A stretch of DNA of 22,495 nt from an uncultured Collinsella sp. (GCA_900540985.1 UQIC01000035.1:1-22495); one strand, 5' to 3'; counted from the stretch's first letter, positions 1-7,243 are shown. Program-made: numbers and translations. Notes: generated from the sequence alone by a model not told the origin.

Positions 1-218
1 GAATCGACTTCGGCGGCCTTTTCCAGGAACGCCTCGCCGAGGGGCGTGAGTTCGATGCCTTGATGGCTGCGATCGAACAAGTTCTCTCCGAATTCGGATT
101 CGAGGTCTGCCATCGACTTCGACACTGCCTGCACGGAAATGCCGTGCTCGCGAGCGGCCGAGGACAGGCTGCCGCGATTCGCGACGCTGACGAAGTACTT
201 GATCTGTTTGATGTTCAA
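1..218 (-). CDS. LysR-family transcriptional regulator, N-terminus (partial)
   Basis: The last 72 codons before the window edge encode the start of a LysR-type regulator; the effector domain lies outside. The N-terminus, beginning (TTG)NIKQIKYFVSVANRGSLSSA, is the typical LysR winged helix-turn-helix. It is followed by the recognition region (HGISVQAVSKSMADLE), the FDR motif and the LTPLGEAFL turn, about residues 5-65. I chose a TTG start at 216-218 (read on the minus strand) because a purine-rich GGAAGGGGAA lies just upstream and the LysR motif begins immediately. Such proteins usually bind as tetramers and respond to a small molecule; the ligand cannot be inferred here. It is divergent from the tRNA cluster, and paired repeats lie in the shared intergenic region. 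Truncation is due to the window edge. Confidence 0.9.
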   Translation of the reverse strand, partial: MNIKQIKYFVSVANRGSLSSAAREHGISVQAVSKSMADLESEFGENLFDRSHQGIELTPLGEAFLEKAAEVD

Positions 219-231
219 TGAAGCGTTCCCC

Positions 232-279
232 TTCCGATGCCAAGCTCGGTGCTTGGTCTTAGCGTACCATGCATCGGAA
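232..279 (-). promoter_or_regulatory. Leader hairpin next to the LysR-gene ribosome binding site
   Basis: Arms at 232-240 (TTCCGATGC) and 271-279 (GCATCGGAA) are a perfect 9-bp inverted repeat. A smaller hairpin, CAAGC-TCGGT-GCTTG at 241-255, lies inside. On the minus-strand transcript the downstream arm overlaps the first part of the GGAAGGGGAA ribosome binding site. It could therefore be a translational control element or simply a protein-binding palindrome. No known riboswitch is recognised. Confidence 0.4.
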
Positions 280-331
280 TGCGCACCCGAGTGCACGGCT
301 CTCGAGTTGGAAAAAACGCTGCCGTTACCGG

Positions 332-363
332 ATATTCAAAAACTGGTAAGAAATATTCAAAAA
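332..363 (+). repeat. Two direct repeats ATATTCAAAAA, 21 bp apart
   Basis: ATATTCAAAAA occurs at 332-342 and 353-363, with start-to-start distance 21 bp (two DNA turns). The second copy ends four bases before the -35 box of the tRNA promoter. Same-face spacing suggests a protein binding site or an A-tract upstream element for the tRNA promoter or the divergent LysR gene. Confidence 0.5.
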
Positions 364-367
364 GTGC

Positions 368-397
368 TTGACCGAACTTAGTGATTCGACGTATAGT
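368..397 (+). promoter_or_regulatory. Promoter of the tRNA-Ile gene
   Basis: TTGACC at 368-373 and TATAGT at 392-397 are separated by 18 bp. This is a good vegetative sigma-factor promoter placed 18 bp before the tRNA 5' end. An A-rich stretch just upstream could act as an UP element. Confidence 0.7.
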
Positions 398-414
398 GAT
401 CAGGCACTTTTTTT

Positions 415-491
<77 letters not shown>

Positions 492-501
492 TTACTTTGC
501 G

Positions 502-550
502 ATAAACGCTCCACCGTGAGCCGAGTTAGCCGGTGGAGCGTTTATTATAT
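502..550 (+). terminator. Terminator-like hairpin between tRNA-Ile and tRNA-Ala
   Basis: Arms 502-516 and 531-545 pair perfectly over 15 bp (ATAAACGCTCCACCG and its complement) around a 14-nt loop, and are followed by an AT-rich run (TTATTATATTTC). This looks like an intrinsic terminator, although the T tract is interrupted. I see no convincing promoter between it and the tRNA-Ala, so some read-through or an unrecognised promoter is likely. Confidence 0.65.
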
Positions 551-629
551 TTCGGGCCAGAATCGGCCGATTTTCTTTAAACTGACGAAATCCCGAACGA
601 GCAAAGTGATGACTGCTAGTGCATGCCAT

Positions 630-705
630 GGGGCGTTAGCTCAGCTGGGAGAGCGCGGGCTTTGCAAGCCTGAGGTCAGGGGTTCGATCCCCCTAACCTC
701 CACCA
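630..705 (+). tRNA. tRNA-Ala (TGC anticodon) with mismatched acceptor stem
   Basis: 76-nt cloverleaf with encoded CCA. Anticodon stem CGGGC/GCCTG encloses loop TTTGCAA, giving TGC. The T stem AGGGG/CCCCT is perfect. The alanine identity pair G3-U70 is present. The acceptor strands are GGGGCGT and AACCTCC, so positions 5-68 (C/C) and 6-67 (G/A) do not pair. The anticodon, identity element and spacing still make it a tRNA-Ala. Confidence 0.9.
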
Positions 706-709
706 TGAT

Positions 710-786
710 GGACCTGTAGCTCAGTTGGTTAGAGCGTCCGGCTGATAACCGGGAGGTCACAAGTTCGAATCTTGTCAGGTCCACCA
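710..786 (+). tRNA. tRNA-Ile (GAT anticodon), copy 2
   Basis: 77-nt cloverleaf with encoded CCA, four bases after the tRNA-Ala, so surely co-transcribed with it. The acceptor GGACCTG/CAGGTCC and T stem ACAAG/CTTGT are perfect. Anticodon loop CTGATAA gives GAT. All stems pair, in contrast to copy 1, and the bodies of the two genes differ in acceptor, anticodon-stem and T-arm sequence. Confidence 0.95.
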
Positions 787-800
787 TCAAAACTGTGAAG

Positions 801-830
801 AGCCCTGAGGCGTTGCCTCGGGGCTTTTTT
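801..830 (+). terminator. Terminator of the tRNA cluster
   Basis: An 11-bp stem (AGCCCTGAGGC, loop GTT, GCCTCGGGGCT) with one G-U pair is followed directly by a T tract. It is a textbook intrinsic terminator 14 bases after the second tRNA-Ile. Confidence 0.92.
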
Positions 831-858
831 CTTGTCTGCGATAAATCTCATTTTGGTT

Positions 859-888
859 TTGTGTGCTGTGCGAAAGATTGGGTAGTAT
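859..888 (+). promoter_or_regulatory. Candidate promoter for the DUF151 gene cluster
   Basis: TTGTGT at 859-864 and TAGTAT at 883-888 with an 18-bp spacer precede the first gene by about 57 bases. The match is moderate; it is placed here because the tRNA terminator just upstream makes a new promoter necessary. Confidence 0.4.
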
Positions 889-944
889 AGCTATTCAATG
901 CGGCGGGCTGCCGCGTGTTAACCGCTACGTACCGGAGGTGTTCC

Positions 945-1445
945 ATGGTTCGTGTCGACATAGAGACCATCGTCATGGCCGCCGGTCCCGTGCCATCGCT
1001 TATCGTGCTTCGCGAGCGCTGCAGCAAATCGGACTCGCCCGCGCCGCTGCGTTCCCTTTCCATTCAGACTGGTTCGTTTGAAGCTGCTGCCATTAGCCGC
1101 GGCATCGATAGCGGCCGCGCCGAGCGCCCGATTACCCATGACCTGTTGCTCGATACTGTTGGCGCCCTGGGCGCCAAGCTCGAGCGCATCGAGATCGTTC
1201 GCGCCGAGCCGCCGGTGTTCTACGCGACGATCGTCGTACTGGCCGATGGTGACGAGCGCAAGATCGACGCCCGCCCCAGTGATGCCATTGCCCTTGCCGT
1301 GCGCAGCAATGCCCCCATGTTTGTGGAGGACGACATCATGAATCGCCTGGGCACTGTTTCTACCCACGCCGAGGAAGTCGACGACGAGCAGGAGTTCGAG
1401 AAGTTCGACGAGTTCGTCCATACGCTCTCCCCCGATGACTTTTAA
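945..1445 (+). CDS. Bifunctional nuclease (DUF151) family protein
   Basis: 166 residues. The DUF151/bifunctional-nuclease fold is recognisable from ETIVMAAG at the N-terminus, RPITHDLLLD at 61-70 and the family hallmark IDARPSDAIALAVR at 107-120. An acidic tail follows (residues 140-166). Named members have been reported with DNase and RNase activity, but the role in most bacteria is unclear, so the nuclease label is family-based only. I chose the ATG at 945 because CCGGAGGTG lies four bases upstream and homologues begin with this MVRVDIE-type sequence; an upstream in-frame ATG at 915 lacks a binding site. It heads a tight group of three genes with about 30-bp gaps, followed by typA. In actinobacteria I recall this family near translation or recombination genes, which does not settle its function. 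Confidence 0.88.
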   Translation: MVRVDIETIVMAAGPVPSLIVLRERCSKSDSPAPLRSLSIQTGSFEAAAISRGIDSGRAERPITHDLLLDTVGALGAKLERIEIVRAEPPVFYATIVVLADGDERKIDARPSDAIALAVRSNAPMFVEDDIMNRLGTVSTHAEEVDDEQEFEKFDEFVHTLSPDDF

Positions 1446-1475
1446 ATGTCTGGCACGCGAGCGGAGAGGTCGCTG

Positions 1476-1832
1476 ATGGGTACCCGCGTATCGGCTGAAG
1501 CGGCTGCAATCGCCCGCGAGGCCCAGATGCGCTCGGAGGCTTCTGAGGCGGCTCGCATTGCCTATGTGACGCAGGCCCGCACGCTTCGCGAACGCCGCGG
1601 CTCGTTTATCAAGATGGTTGTCATCTCCGCCCTTGTTGCGGCAATCTGCTCGCGCCTTCGTGGTACAGTTGGTGCGCTTGGGTTTTCGATCTCTACGGGC
1701 CTGGTGATCTGGGGCGTGGTCGATGCGGTAATGCTGACCAGTCAGATCAAGGTACTCGACAAGCGCGCGATGGATATGATGCGCGCCCGCGACGCTGCCG
1801 CCAAGATCGCTGCTGAGGCACAAGAATTGTAA
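1476..1832 (+). CDS. Small two-helix membrane protein, unknown function
   Basis: 118 residues; no family recognised. Residues 1-45 are Ala/Arg/Glu-rich and probably helical. Two hydrophobic stretches, about 46-59 and 66-88 (with VGALGFSISTGLVIWGVVD), would form a membrane hairpin. The tail (92-118) is again charged and Ala-rich, so both ends may form coiled helices on the same side. I chose the ATG at 1476, which has GGAGAGG six bases upstream. A longer frame could start at 1446, directly after the previous stop, but has no binding site of its own. It sits between the DUF151 gene and another unknown gene, 30 bp from each, and is probably co-transcribed. By composition and spacing it is a real gene, perhaps lineage-specific. 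Confidence 0.72.
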   Translation: MGTRVSAEAAAIAREAQMRSEASEAARIAYVTQARTLRERRGSFIKMVVISALVAAICSRLRGTVGALGFSISTGLVIWGVVDAVMLTSQIKVLDKRAMDMMRARDAAAKIAAEAQEL

Positions 1833-1862
1833 CGACGCCAGACTCGATGGGAAGGTCTAAAG

Positions 1863-2312
1863 ATGGCACAGGATATGCAGGACGCCGGTAACGTCTCCGC
1901 CGAGCTCGACGCCATGGTGTGCGATCTGATCGGCGCGTTCTTGGACGACCTTGCCGCCGGTGAAAACCCTGGCGTGGTCGTGGCAATTGAGGACGCCGCT
2001 TCCAACCGTTATCTGGCGGCGCTCGATGAGGATGGCGAAGAGGCGTGCCTCGAGGCGGCCACCAACTTTATCTCCGAGCACAAGATGGGTCTTAAGGACG
2101 AGGGCCTGGGCCGTATCGCTCGCTATGCCATCGGCTACACCGGCTGCGTCGAGATTGACGGCGGCTATCACGATGCTCTGCTCGTGAGCTTCTTCGAAAC
2201 CACGCTCGAGAGCGGTTTTTCGGCATATGTGCTGTATGAGGGCATGGGCGCCGGCGATGGTTTTATGTGGAGCGACCCTGAACCTGCAGGTGAGGAAACC
2301 CCTCTCATCTAA
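1863..2312 (+). CDS. Conserved-looking acidic soluble protein, unknown function
   Basis: 149 residues, strongly acidic, with no signal peptide or membrane segment. I do not recognise the family. The middle (residues 40-110) alternates hydrophobic strands and helices (GVVVAIEDAASNRYLAALDE, then a helix ending in FISEHKMGLK), and the next part reads RYAIGYTGCVEIDGGYHDAL, suggesting a compact alpha/beta domain. The start at 1863 follows GGAAGGTCTAAAG, an acceptable ribosome binding site. It is the last member of the DUF151-led cluster. A 117-bp gap separates it from typA. Codon use matches neighbours, so it is a native gene. Partnership with the membrane protein before it is only suggested by adjacency. 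Confidence 0.75.
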   Translation: MAQDMQDAGNVSAELDAMVCDLIGAFLDDLAAGENPGVVVAIEDAASNRYLAALDEDGEEACLEAATNFISEHKMGLKDEGLGRIARYAIGYTGCVEIDGGYHDALLVSFFETTLESGFSAYVLYEGMGAGDGFMWSDPEPAGEETPLI

Positions 2313-2429
2313 AATCGCTAAAATAAACGAGTTTTCGGTAAAAGGCTCAATATTCCCGCTGAGCGTTGTGCTGCTGGGCGGGTCGCATACGCGTGCCGTT
2401 TGTATATGGATAGAAGATAGGGGAACTAC

Positions 2430-4268
<1,839 letters not shown>

Positions 4269-4295
4269 GCGCTGGGCTTTATAGCGTCTAACGAG

Positions 4296-4330
4296 AAAGG
4301 GCGTCGACCGCGATGGTCGGCGCCCTTTTT
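4296..4330 (+). terminator. Terminator of typA
   Basis: AAAGGGCGTCGACC and GGTCGGCGCCCTTT pair with one G-U around a 5-nt loop, then run into TTTTT. It is a strong intrinsic terminator between the converging typA and bactofilin-like genes, and the A run on the other side means it could work on both strands. Confidence 0.93.
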
Positions 4331-4355
4331 GTGCACAGGGACTGAGTTGGTCTGC

Positions 4356-4390
4356 ACCACCACAAAGGTGCCTGGACCCTTTATGGTGGT
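4356..4390. repeat. Intergenic 13-bp hairpin in a palindromic block
   Basis: Arms 4356-4368 and 4378-4390 (ACCACCAcAAAGG and CCTTTaTGGTGGT) pair over 13 positions around a 9-nt loop. On the minus strand the one irregular position is a G-U pair, on the plus strand it is a mismatch, so the RNA hairpin fits the minus transcript better. There is no T tract. Just before it, GTGCA...TGCAC (4331-4356) forms another short inverted repeat. It may be a terminator-like or REP-like element ending the bactofilin-like gene. Confidence 0.5.
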
Positions 4391-4396
4391 TGGCGG

Positions 4397-5542
4397 CTAA
4401 GCGGTGGGGAGTCCTGGCGTGTTAGCTGGCTGCTGCGGTTTGAGGTGGGCGTTGCGCCAGATGATTTGGATGATGTAGCCGAGTGTAAAGACGAAGGCCA
4501 CGCCGCTGATGAAGTCACCTACGAGGGGAAGCCCCGTGAGGGCGCCTGCGATCACGCCGCCCACAGCCGCCATGGCGTAGCGGTTCTGGCTGTTTCCGAC
4601 CATGCGCGCGATCGCGCACCCCGCAAAGGCGCTCGACACCAGTGCGATACCAATAACACCGCACAAGAGGGCTCCGGCAAGCGACAGACCAGCGATAGAG
4701 ATAATTAGCAGTAGGACGGCTGGGACGATAGCAATCGTGCTCAGAAGACCGCTCACCCACAGGGGCATGGGGCGCTGGTGGAGCATGCCGGCGGCGCTGG
4801 CGGTCGCGCGCGGAAAGACGAGCTCGAGCAGCAGAGCGACAAAGCAGGTCGAGAGTGCCGCGGCGACGATACCGCCGATGACATCGTTAACGGTGGAAGT
4901 ATCCTCGTTCTCGGTGCGGTCGATCTTGAGTGCGCCGACCTCGGCTCCCGCGGAGCGCTCGGGGTCCTCGGAGACGTGCGCGTTCACAGTGCCGGTGATG
5001 TGGGCGTTCTTGCCCAGGATGAGCTTGTCGGCCCAAACCTCGACATCGCCCTCGACGGTGCCATCGATGGTCACCGTGTTGCCCGCAAGCGCTGCCGACT
5101 TGGTAGAGCCGCGCAGGGCAACCGTCTCGCCTATCGCGTAAAAACAGTTGGCGGTGCTGTCGGAATTGAGCACAACGTGCTGACCGACGACCGTGACGCT
5201 GCCATCAACCGTGGTCTTGGCGATATCGATAGTGCGTGCCGCCAAGCGGACGGCGCCGCCCACCGTGCAGTCGCGGATAGAGAGGGTATCGCCCGCGGCG
5301 ATGATATCGCGGTCAATGGACGCATCGTCCAAGTTGAGGGCCTGGCCGGCCCAGTACAAGTCACCCTCGACGCCAGACGGATCGACGTCATTGTCGGTCG
5401 CAAGTACGTTTCCTGCGGTGTCCGTGCCGGCGAACGACGCCGTGGGAAGTGCGGTGAGCGCGAGCGCGGTGAGCGCGAATGCCATAAGCAGGCAGCGACG
5501 CATCTTGTGTGACGGAGCCGCCGCGGTTTGATTGAAAGTCAT
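4397..5542 (-). CDS. Exported bactofilin-like (polymer-forming) protein with multi-helix membrane tail
   Basis: 381 residues. An N-terminal signal peptide with a hydrophobic core at about 18-38 ends in TASFA, a likely cleavage site. Residues 55-190 are repeated short beta-strand turns of the bactofilin/DUF583 kind, with spaced GD and G-V-T motifs (DGSVTVVG, IDGTVEGDVEVW, ITGTV), predicting a right-handed beta-helix. From about 219 to 362 there are four or five membrane helices, ending in a basic/proline-rich tail. Such proteins are annotated as polymer-forming cytoskeletal proteins, but here the helix domain would face outside the membrane. The start follows AAAGGA with a good seven-base gap; an internal Met14 would give a shorter signal peptide. 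The function is unknown, perhaps envelope organisation. Convergent with typA and in tandem with the TRIC-family gene. Confidence 0.8.
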   Translation of the reverse strand: MTFNQTAAAPSHKMRRCLLMAFALTALALTALPTASFAGTDTAGNVLATDNDVDPSGVEGDLYWAGQALNLDDASIDRDIIAAGDTLSIRDCTVGGAVRLAARTIDIAKTTVDGSVTVVGQHVVLNSDSTANCFYAIGETVALRGSTKSAALAGNTVTIDGTVEGDVEVWADKLILGKNAHITGTVNAHVSEDPERSAGAEVGALKIDRTENEDTSTVNDVIGGIVAAALSTCFVALLLELVFPRATASAAGMLHQRPMPLWVSGLLSTIAIVPAVLLLIISIAGLSLAGALLCGVIGIALVSSAFAGCAIARMVGNSQNRYAMAAVGGVIAGALTGLPLVGDFISGVAFVFTLGYIIQIIWRNAHLKPQQPANTPGLPTA

Positions 5543-5649
5543 GGTTGATCCTTTTGTTAGGAGTTCGGCATATACCTAACAGGGTACCCAACGCGCGGGC
5601 GCTCTAAAAGAACCTCTCGGTTGCATTTCGAAGGATGGGCCCGCGCCAC

Positions 5650-6339
5650 CTATTTTTTGCGGTGCAAAAAGCGTGCGATGTCTTCTTCGGTGGGGCTTTT
5701 GATGTCAAAGCGCAGCGAGAGCCAGCGCAGACCCATGGTCACGACAACGCATACGACCAGCGCGGCGACATTGCTCATGATGCCGCTCATAACGAGACAC
5801 ACATAGCTTGTCGATCCGGCGATGGCGGCGATGGCATAAAAGTTAGTACGTTGGAAAATGCCCGGAACCACGCCCATAAAGCCGTCGCGCAACATGCCGC
5901 CGCCCACCGCGGTAAAAAAGCCCATCATGATGCACACCGCCGGTGCAAAGCCGTAGACAAGCGCCTTGTCCGCTCCGGTGGCGGCATAGATGCCGACCGA
6001 GATGATGTCGAGCAGGGGAATGAGTTTTTCGGGTTTGTCGACGATTGCCGGGAAAATGTAAATGATGGCTGCCGTGGCGATGGAAAGCGGGAGCGCCATC
6101 GGCTGGTTGAGGATGTAGACGTTGCCCACCTGCAGCGTCATGTCGCGCAAGAGACCGCCGCCCAGACCGCAGACCACCGCGAGCGCGACGGCGCCCACCA
6201 GGTCGAGCTTGTGCTCGCGCGCAACCAGCACACCCGAGATCGATGCAGCGACAACAGCGAACATCTCGAGCCAAAACGGAATAGCGACCATGGCATCCGA
6301 AGCATGTGAGGTAATGGTTATAGCGGCGACGACGGGCAA
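5650..6339 (-). CDS. Trimeric intracellular cation channel (TRIC/UPF0126) family membrane protein
   Basis: 229 residues, about seven hydrophobic helices. The duplicated family motif is clear: GGGLLRD at 60-66 and GGGMLRD at 146-152, each following a conserved helix, so the protein is two homologous halves plus a last helix. Prokaryotic TRIC proteins form homotrimeric potassium/sodium-permeable channels; some UPF0126 relatives are linked to glycine uptake, so the substrate is uncertain. I chose a TTG start at 6337-6339 because AAAGGA lies seven bases upstream on the minus strand. The frame remains open up to 6537, but that extension is proline/arginine-rich and unlike the family. Met17 is an alternative start. 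It is 107 bp upstream of the bactofilin-like gene and may be transcribed with it. Confidence 0.88.
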   Translation of the reverse strand: MPVVAAITITSHASDAMVAIPFWLEMFAVVAASISGVLVAREHKLDLVGAVALAVVCGLGGGLLRDMTLQVGNVYILNQPMALPLSIATAAIIYIFPAIVDKPEKLIPLLDIISVGIYAATGADKALVYGFAPAVCIMMGFFTAVGGGMLRDGFMGVVPGIFQRTNFYAIAAIAGSTSYVCLVMSGIMSNVAALVVCVVVTMGLRWLSLRFDIKSPTEEDIARFLHRKK

Positions 6340-6374
6340 GATGGGGTCCTTTGGATTACGGATTTGGACAATGC

Positions 6375-6395
6375 CCGTACATAGTACATGTTCGG
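6375..6395. promoter_or_regulatory. Imperfect palindrome upstream of the TRIC-family gene
   Basis: CCGTACAT and ATGTTCGG flank AGTAC, giving a 21-bp inverted repeat with one mismatch. It covers TACTAT (minus strand), a plausible -10 box 36 bases before the start codon. This is the position expected for a repressor site; the regulator is unknown and the -35 is weak. Confidence 0.35.
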
Positions 6396-6517
6396 CGCCG
6401 ATTGCGACCCTATTGCTCGGTAAACGGTTGGGACTGGGTAGGGGCGTAGGTACCATGTTTGGGGATCTGGGTTGATGCTGAACGCGATGGGGGCGCGGTT
6501 GAATAGGAGGGATGTCC

Positions 6518-6598
6518 AAATTTTGAGCTTTGCTCAAAATTTATCCGGTCGGCTTACGCCGACCGCGCTGCGCTAAAAACGCGCCACGGGCGCGTTTT
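6518..6598. repeat. Cassette of three perfect hairpins
   Basis: Three hairpins follow one another. Arms 6518-6528/6532-6542 (AAATTTTGAGC) form 11 bp with a TTT loop. GGTCGGC-TTAC-GCCGACC (about 6546-6563) forms 7 bp. AAAACGCGCC-ACG-GGCGCGTTTT (about 6575-6598) forms 10 bp. The third is framed by imperfectly complementary GCGC-rich flanks. None has a role that I can assign. The block lies between a GGAGGGATG that resembles the start of tRNA-Ser and a fragment identical to its 3' end. Confidence 0.7.
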
Positions 6599-6619
6599 CT
6601 TTACGCTCCGCGCCCTGGC

Positions 6620-6644
6620 GGGTTCGAATCCCTCCTCCTCCGCC
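6620..6644 (+). pseudogene. Detached 3' end of a tRNA-Ser (T loop plus acceptor strand), inverted relative to the real gene
   Basis: These 25 bases are identical to the 3' end of the tRNA-Ser(CGA) gene on the opposite strand (its copy is at 6710-6734). They contain the GGTTCGAATC T loop, its 3' stem and the acceptor strand up to GCC. The final A of CCA is G here. The rest of the tRNA is missing, replaced upstream by the hairpin cassette. It could be a tRNA remnant, or an attachment-site-like scar left by an element that targets tRNA 3' ends. Confidence 0.75.
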
Positions 6645-6670
6645 GTATTTGTTTGTAAGGGACTCAAAAG

Positions 6671-6700
6671 AAAAAAGCTCCCGTTGTTGGGAGCTTTCTC
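6671..6700 (-). terminator. Terminator of tRNA-Ser(CGA)
   Basis: A 9-bp stem, AAAGCTCCC/GGGAGCTTT, with a six-base loop, is followed on the minus strand by TTTTTTCTTTT-like sequence. It lies nine bases after the tRNA end. Confidence 0.9.
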
Positions 6701-6708
6701 AACCAAAA

Positions 6709-6799
6709 TGGCGGAGGAGGAGGGATTCGAACCCTCGTGACCTTATACAGGCCAAACGGTTTTCGAGACCGCCGCATTCAACCACTCTGCCACCCCTCC
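6709..6799 (-). tRNA. tRNA-Ser (CGA anticodon)
   Basis: 91-nt class II tRNA with encoded CCA and the G discriminator base expected for serine. The acceptor GGAGGGG pairs with CTCCTCC (one G-U). Anticodon loop CTCGAAA gives CGA (UCG codons). A long variable arm lies between the anticodon and T arms, and the T loop is TTCGAAT. It lies 48 bp after tRNA-Ser(GGA), with a terminator between them. Confidence 0.96.
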
Positions 6800-6808
6800 G
6801 CGTGGGGT

Positions 6809-6839
6809 AAAAACAAAGCAGGCTCGAAGGCCTGCTTTG
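6809..6839 (-). terminator. Terminator between the two tRNA-Ser genes
   Basis: A perfect 10-bp stem CAAAGCAGGC/GCCTGCTTTG around a six-base loop is followed on the minus strand by TTTTTA. It ends the tRNA-Ser(GGA) transcript, implying that tRNA-Ser(CGA) has a separate start or is made by read-through. Confidence 0.85.
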
Positions 6840-6847
6840 GAATTAAC

Positions 6848-6938
6848 TGGCGGAGAGTCAGGGATTTGAACCCTGGAGACGCTTTTGACGCCTACACGAT
6901 TTCCAATCGTGCTCCTTCGGCCACTCGGACAACTCTCC
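6848..6938 (-). tRNA. tRNA-Ser (GGA anticodon)
   Basis: 91-nt class II tRNA with encoded CCA and G discriminator. Acceptor GGAGAGT pairs with ACTCTCC. Anticodon stem CACGA/TCGTG encloses TTGGAAA, giving GGA (UCC/UCU codons). A long variable arm is present and the T stem CAGGG/CCCTG is perfect. Confidence 0.96.
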
Positions 6939-6954
6939 GTTAAATGCGAAAGTC

Positions 6955-6982
6955 AGTATACACGAGGAATCGCAAAGTGCAA
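6955..6982 (-). promoter_or_regulatory. Promoter of tRNA-Ser(GGA)
   Basis: On the minus strand, TTGCAC (6977-6982) and TATACT (6955-6960) are separated by 16 bp. The -10 box lies 17 bp before the tRNA 5' end. Confidence 0.75.
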
Positions 6983-7147
6983 ACAGAAAAGTTGGCATTT
7001 TTTAAAACGCTTGGCCGCGCTTGGCGTTGCAGTGGGGTTTGAGGTGCCAAAAAACGGCTTCCGACCAGTGTGGTTGATCAACTCAATTGTTCAAAAGGGG
7101 TATTCATAAGCGACTTGGCAATGAATATAAAAATCTTTGGGTGGTGC

Positions 7148-7243
7148 TGTGGACCACCGGTATGCATTTTGCGACCACAGCCTTGTGCCCGTTGACCTGT
7201 GGCTTGGCTCAGCTTGTCTCCACGGCACCGTATCTTGTCCACA
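7148..7243. promoter_or_regulatory. DnaA-box-like sites upstream of rpsF-ssb
   Basis: TTGTCCACA at 7235-7243 is identical to the DnaA box consensus I know for high-GC actinobacteria. TGTGGACCA at 7148-7156 is the reverse orientation with one mismatch. Two sites are too few for an origin; they may be chance or a DnaA-responsive control site for the ssb- and dnaB-containing region. Confidence 0.35.

Larger units (their letters stand above)
6340..6708. other. Gene-free stretch upstream of the TRIC-family gene
   Basis: 369 bases without a credible protein gene. From left to right it holds the leader and imperfect palindrome of the TRIC gene (6375-6395), a G-rich tract with no feature I can name (6396-6500), three consecutive hairpins (6518-6598), a tRNA-Ser 3' fragment (6620-6644) and the terminator of the minus-strand tRNA-Ser (6671-6700). 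Confidence 0.7.

Noticed and set aside
550..629. Separate promoter for the tRNA-Ala/tRNA-Ile pair
   Set aside because: No -10/-35 pair with acceptable spacing could be seen.
2313..2429. Promoter for typA
   Set aside because: Several weak AT-rich hexamers but no pair with both boxes and proper spacing.
5590..5649. Terminator between the TRIC-family and bactofilin-like genes
   Set aside because: Only a 4-bp stem (AACC-GAGA-GGTT) with a short T run and a loose GCGCGGGC/GCCCGCGC pairing; too weak to call.
6340..6537. Extension of the TRIC-family frame up to an ATG at 6537
   Set aside because: The added 66 residues are Pro/Arg-rich, unlike the family, cross the palindrome and putative promoter, and a TTG with a good binding site gives the expected start.
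6620..6799. Classical attL/attR pair flanking an integrated island
   Set aside because: The two 25-base copies are inverted and only 65 bp apart, with a terminator between them, so no island is enclosed.
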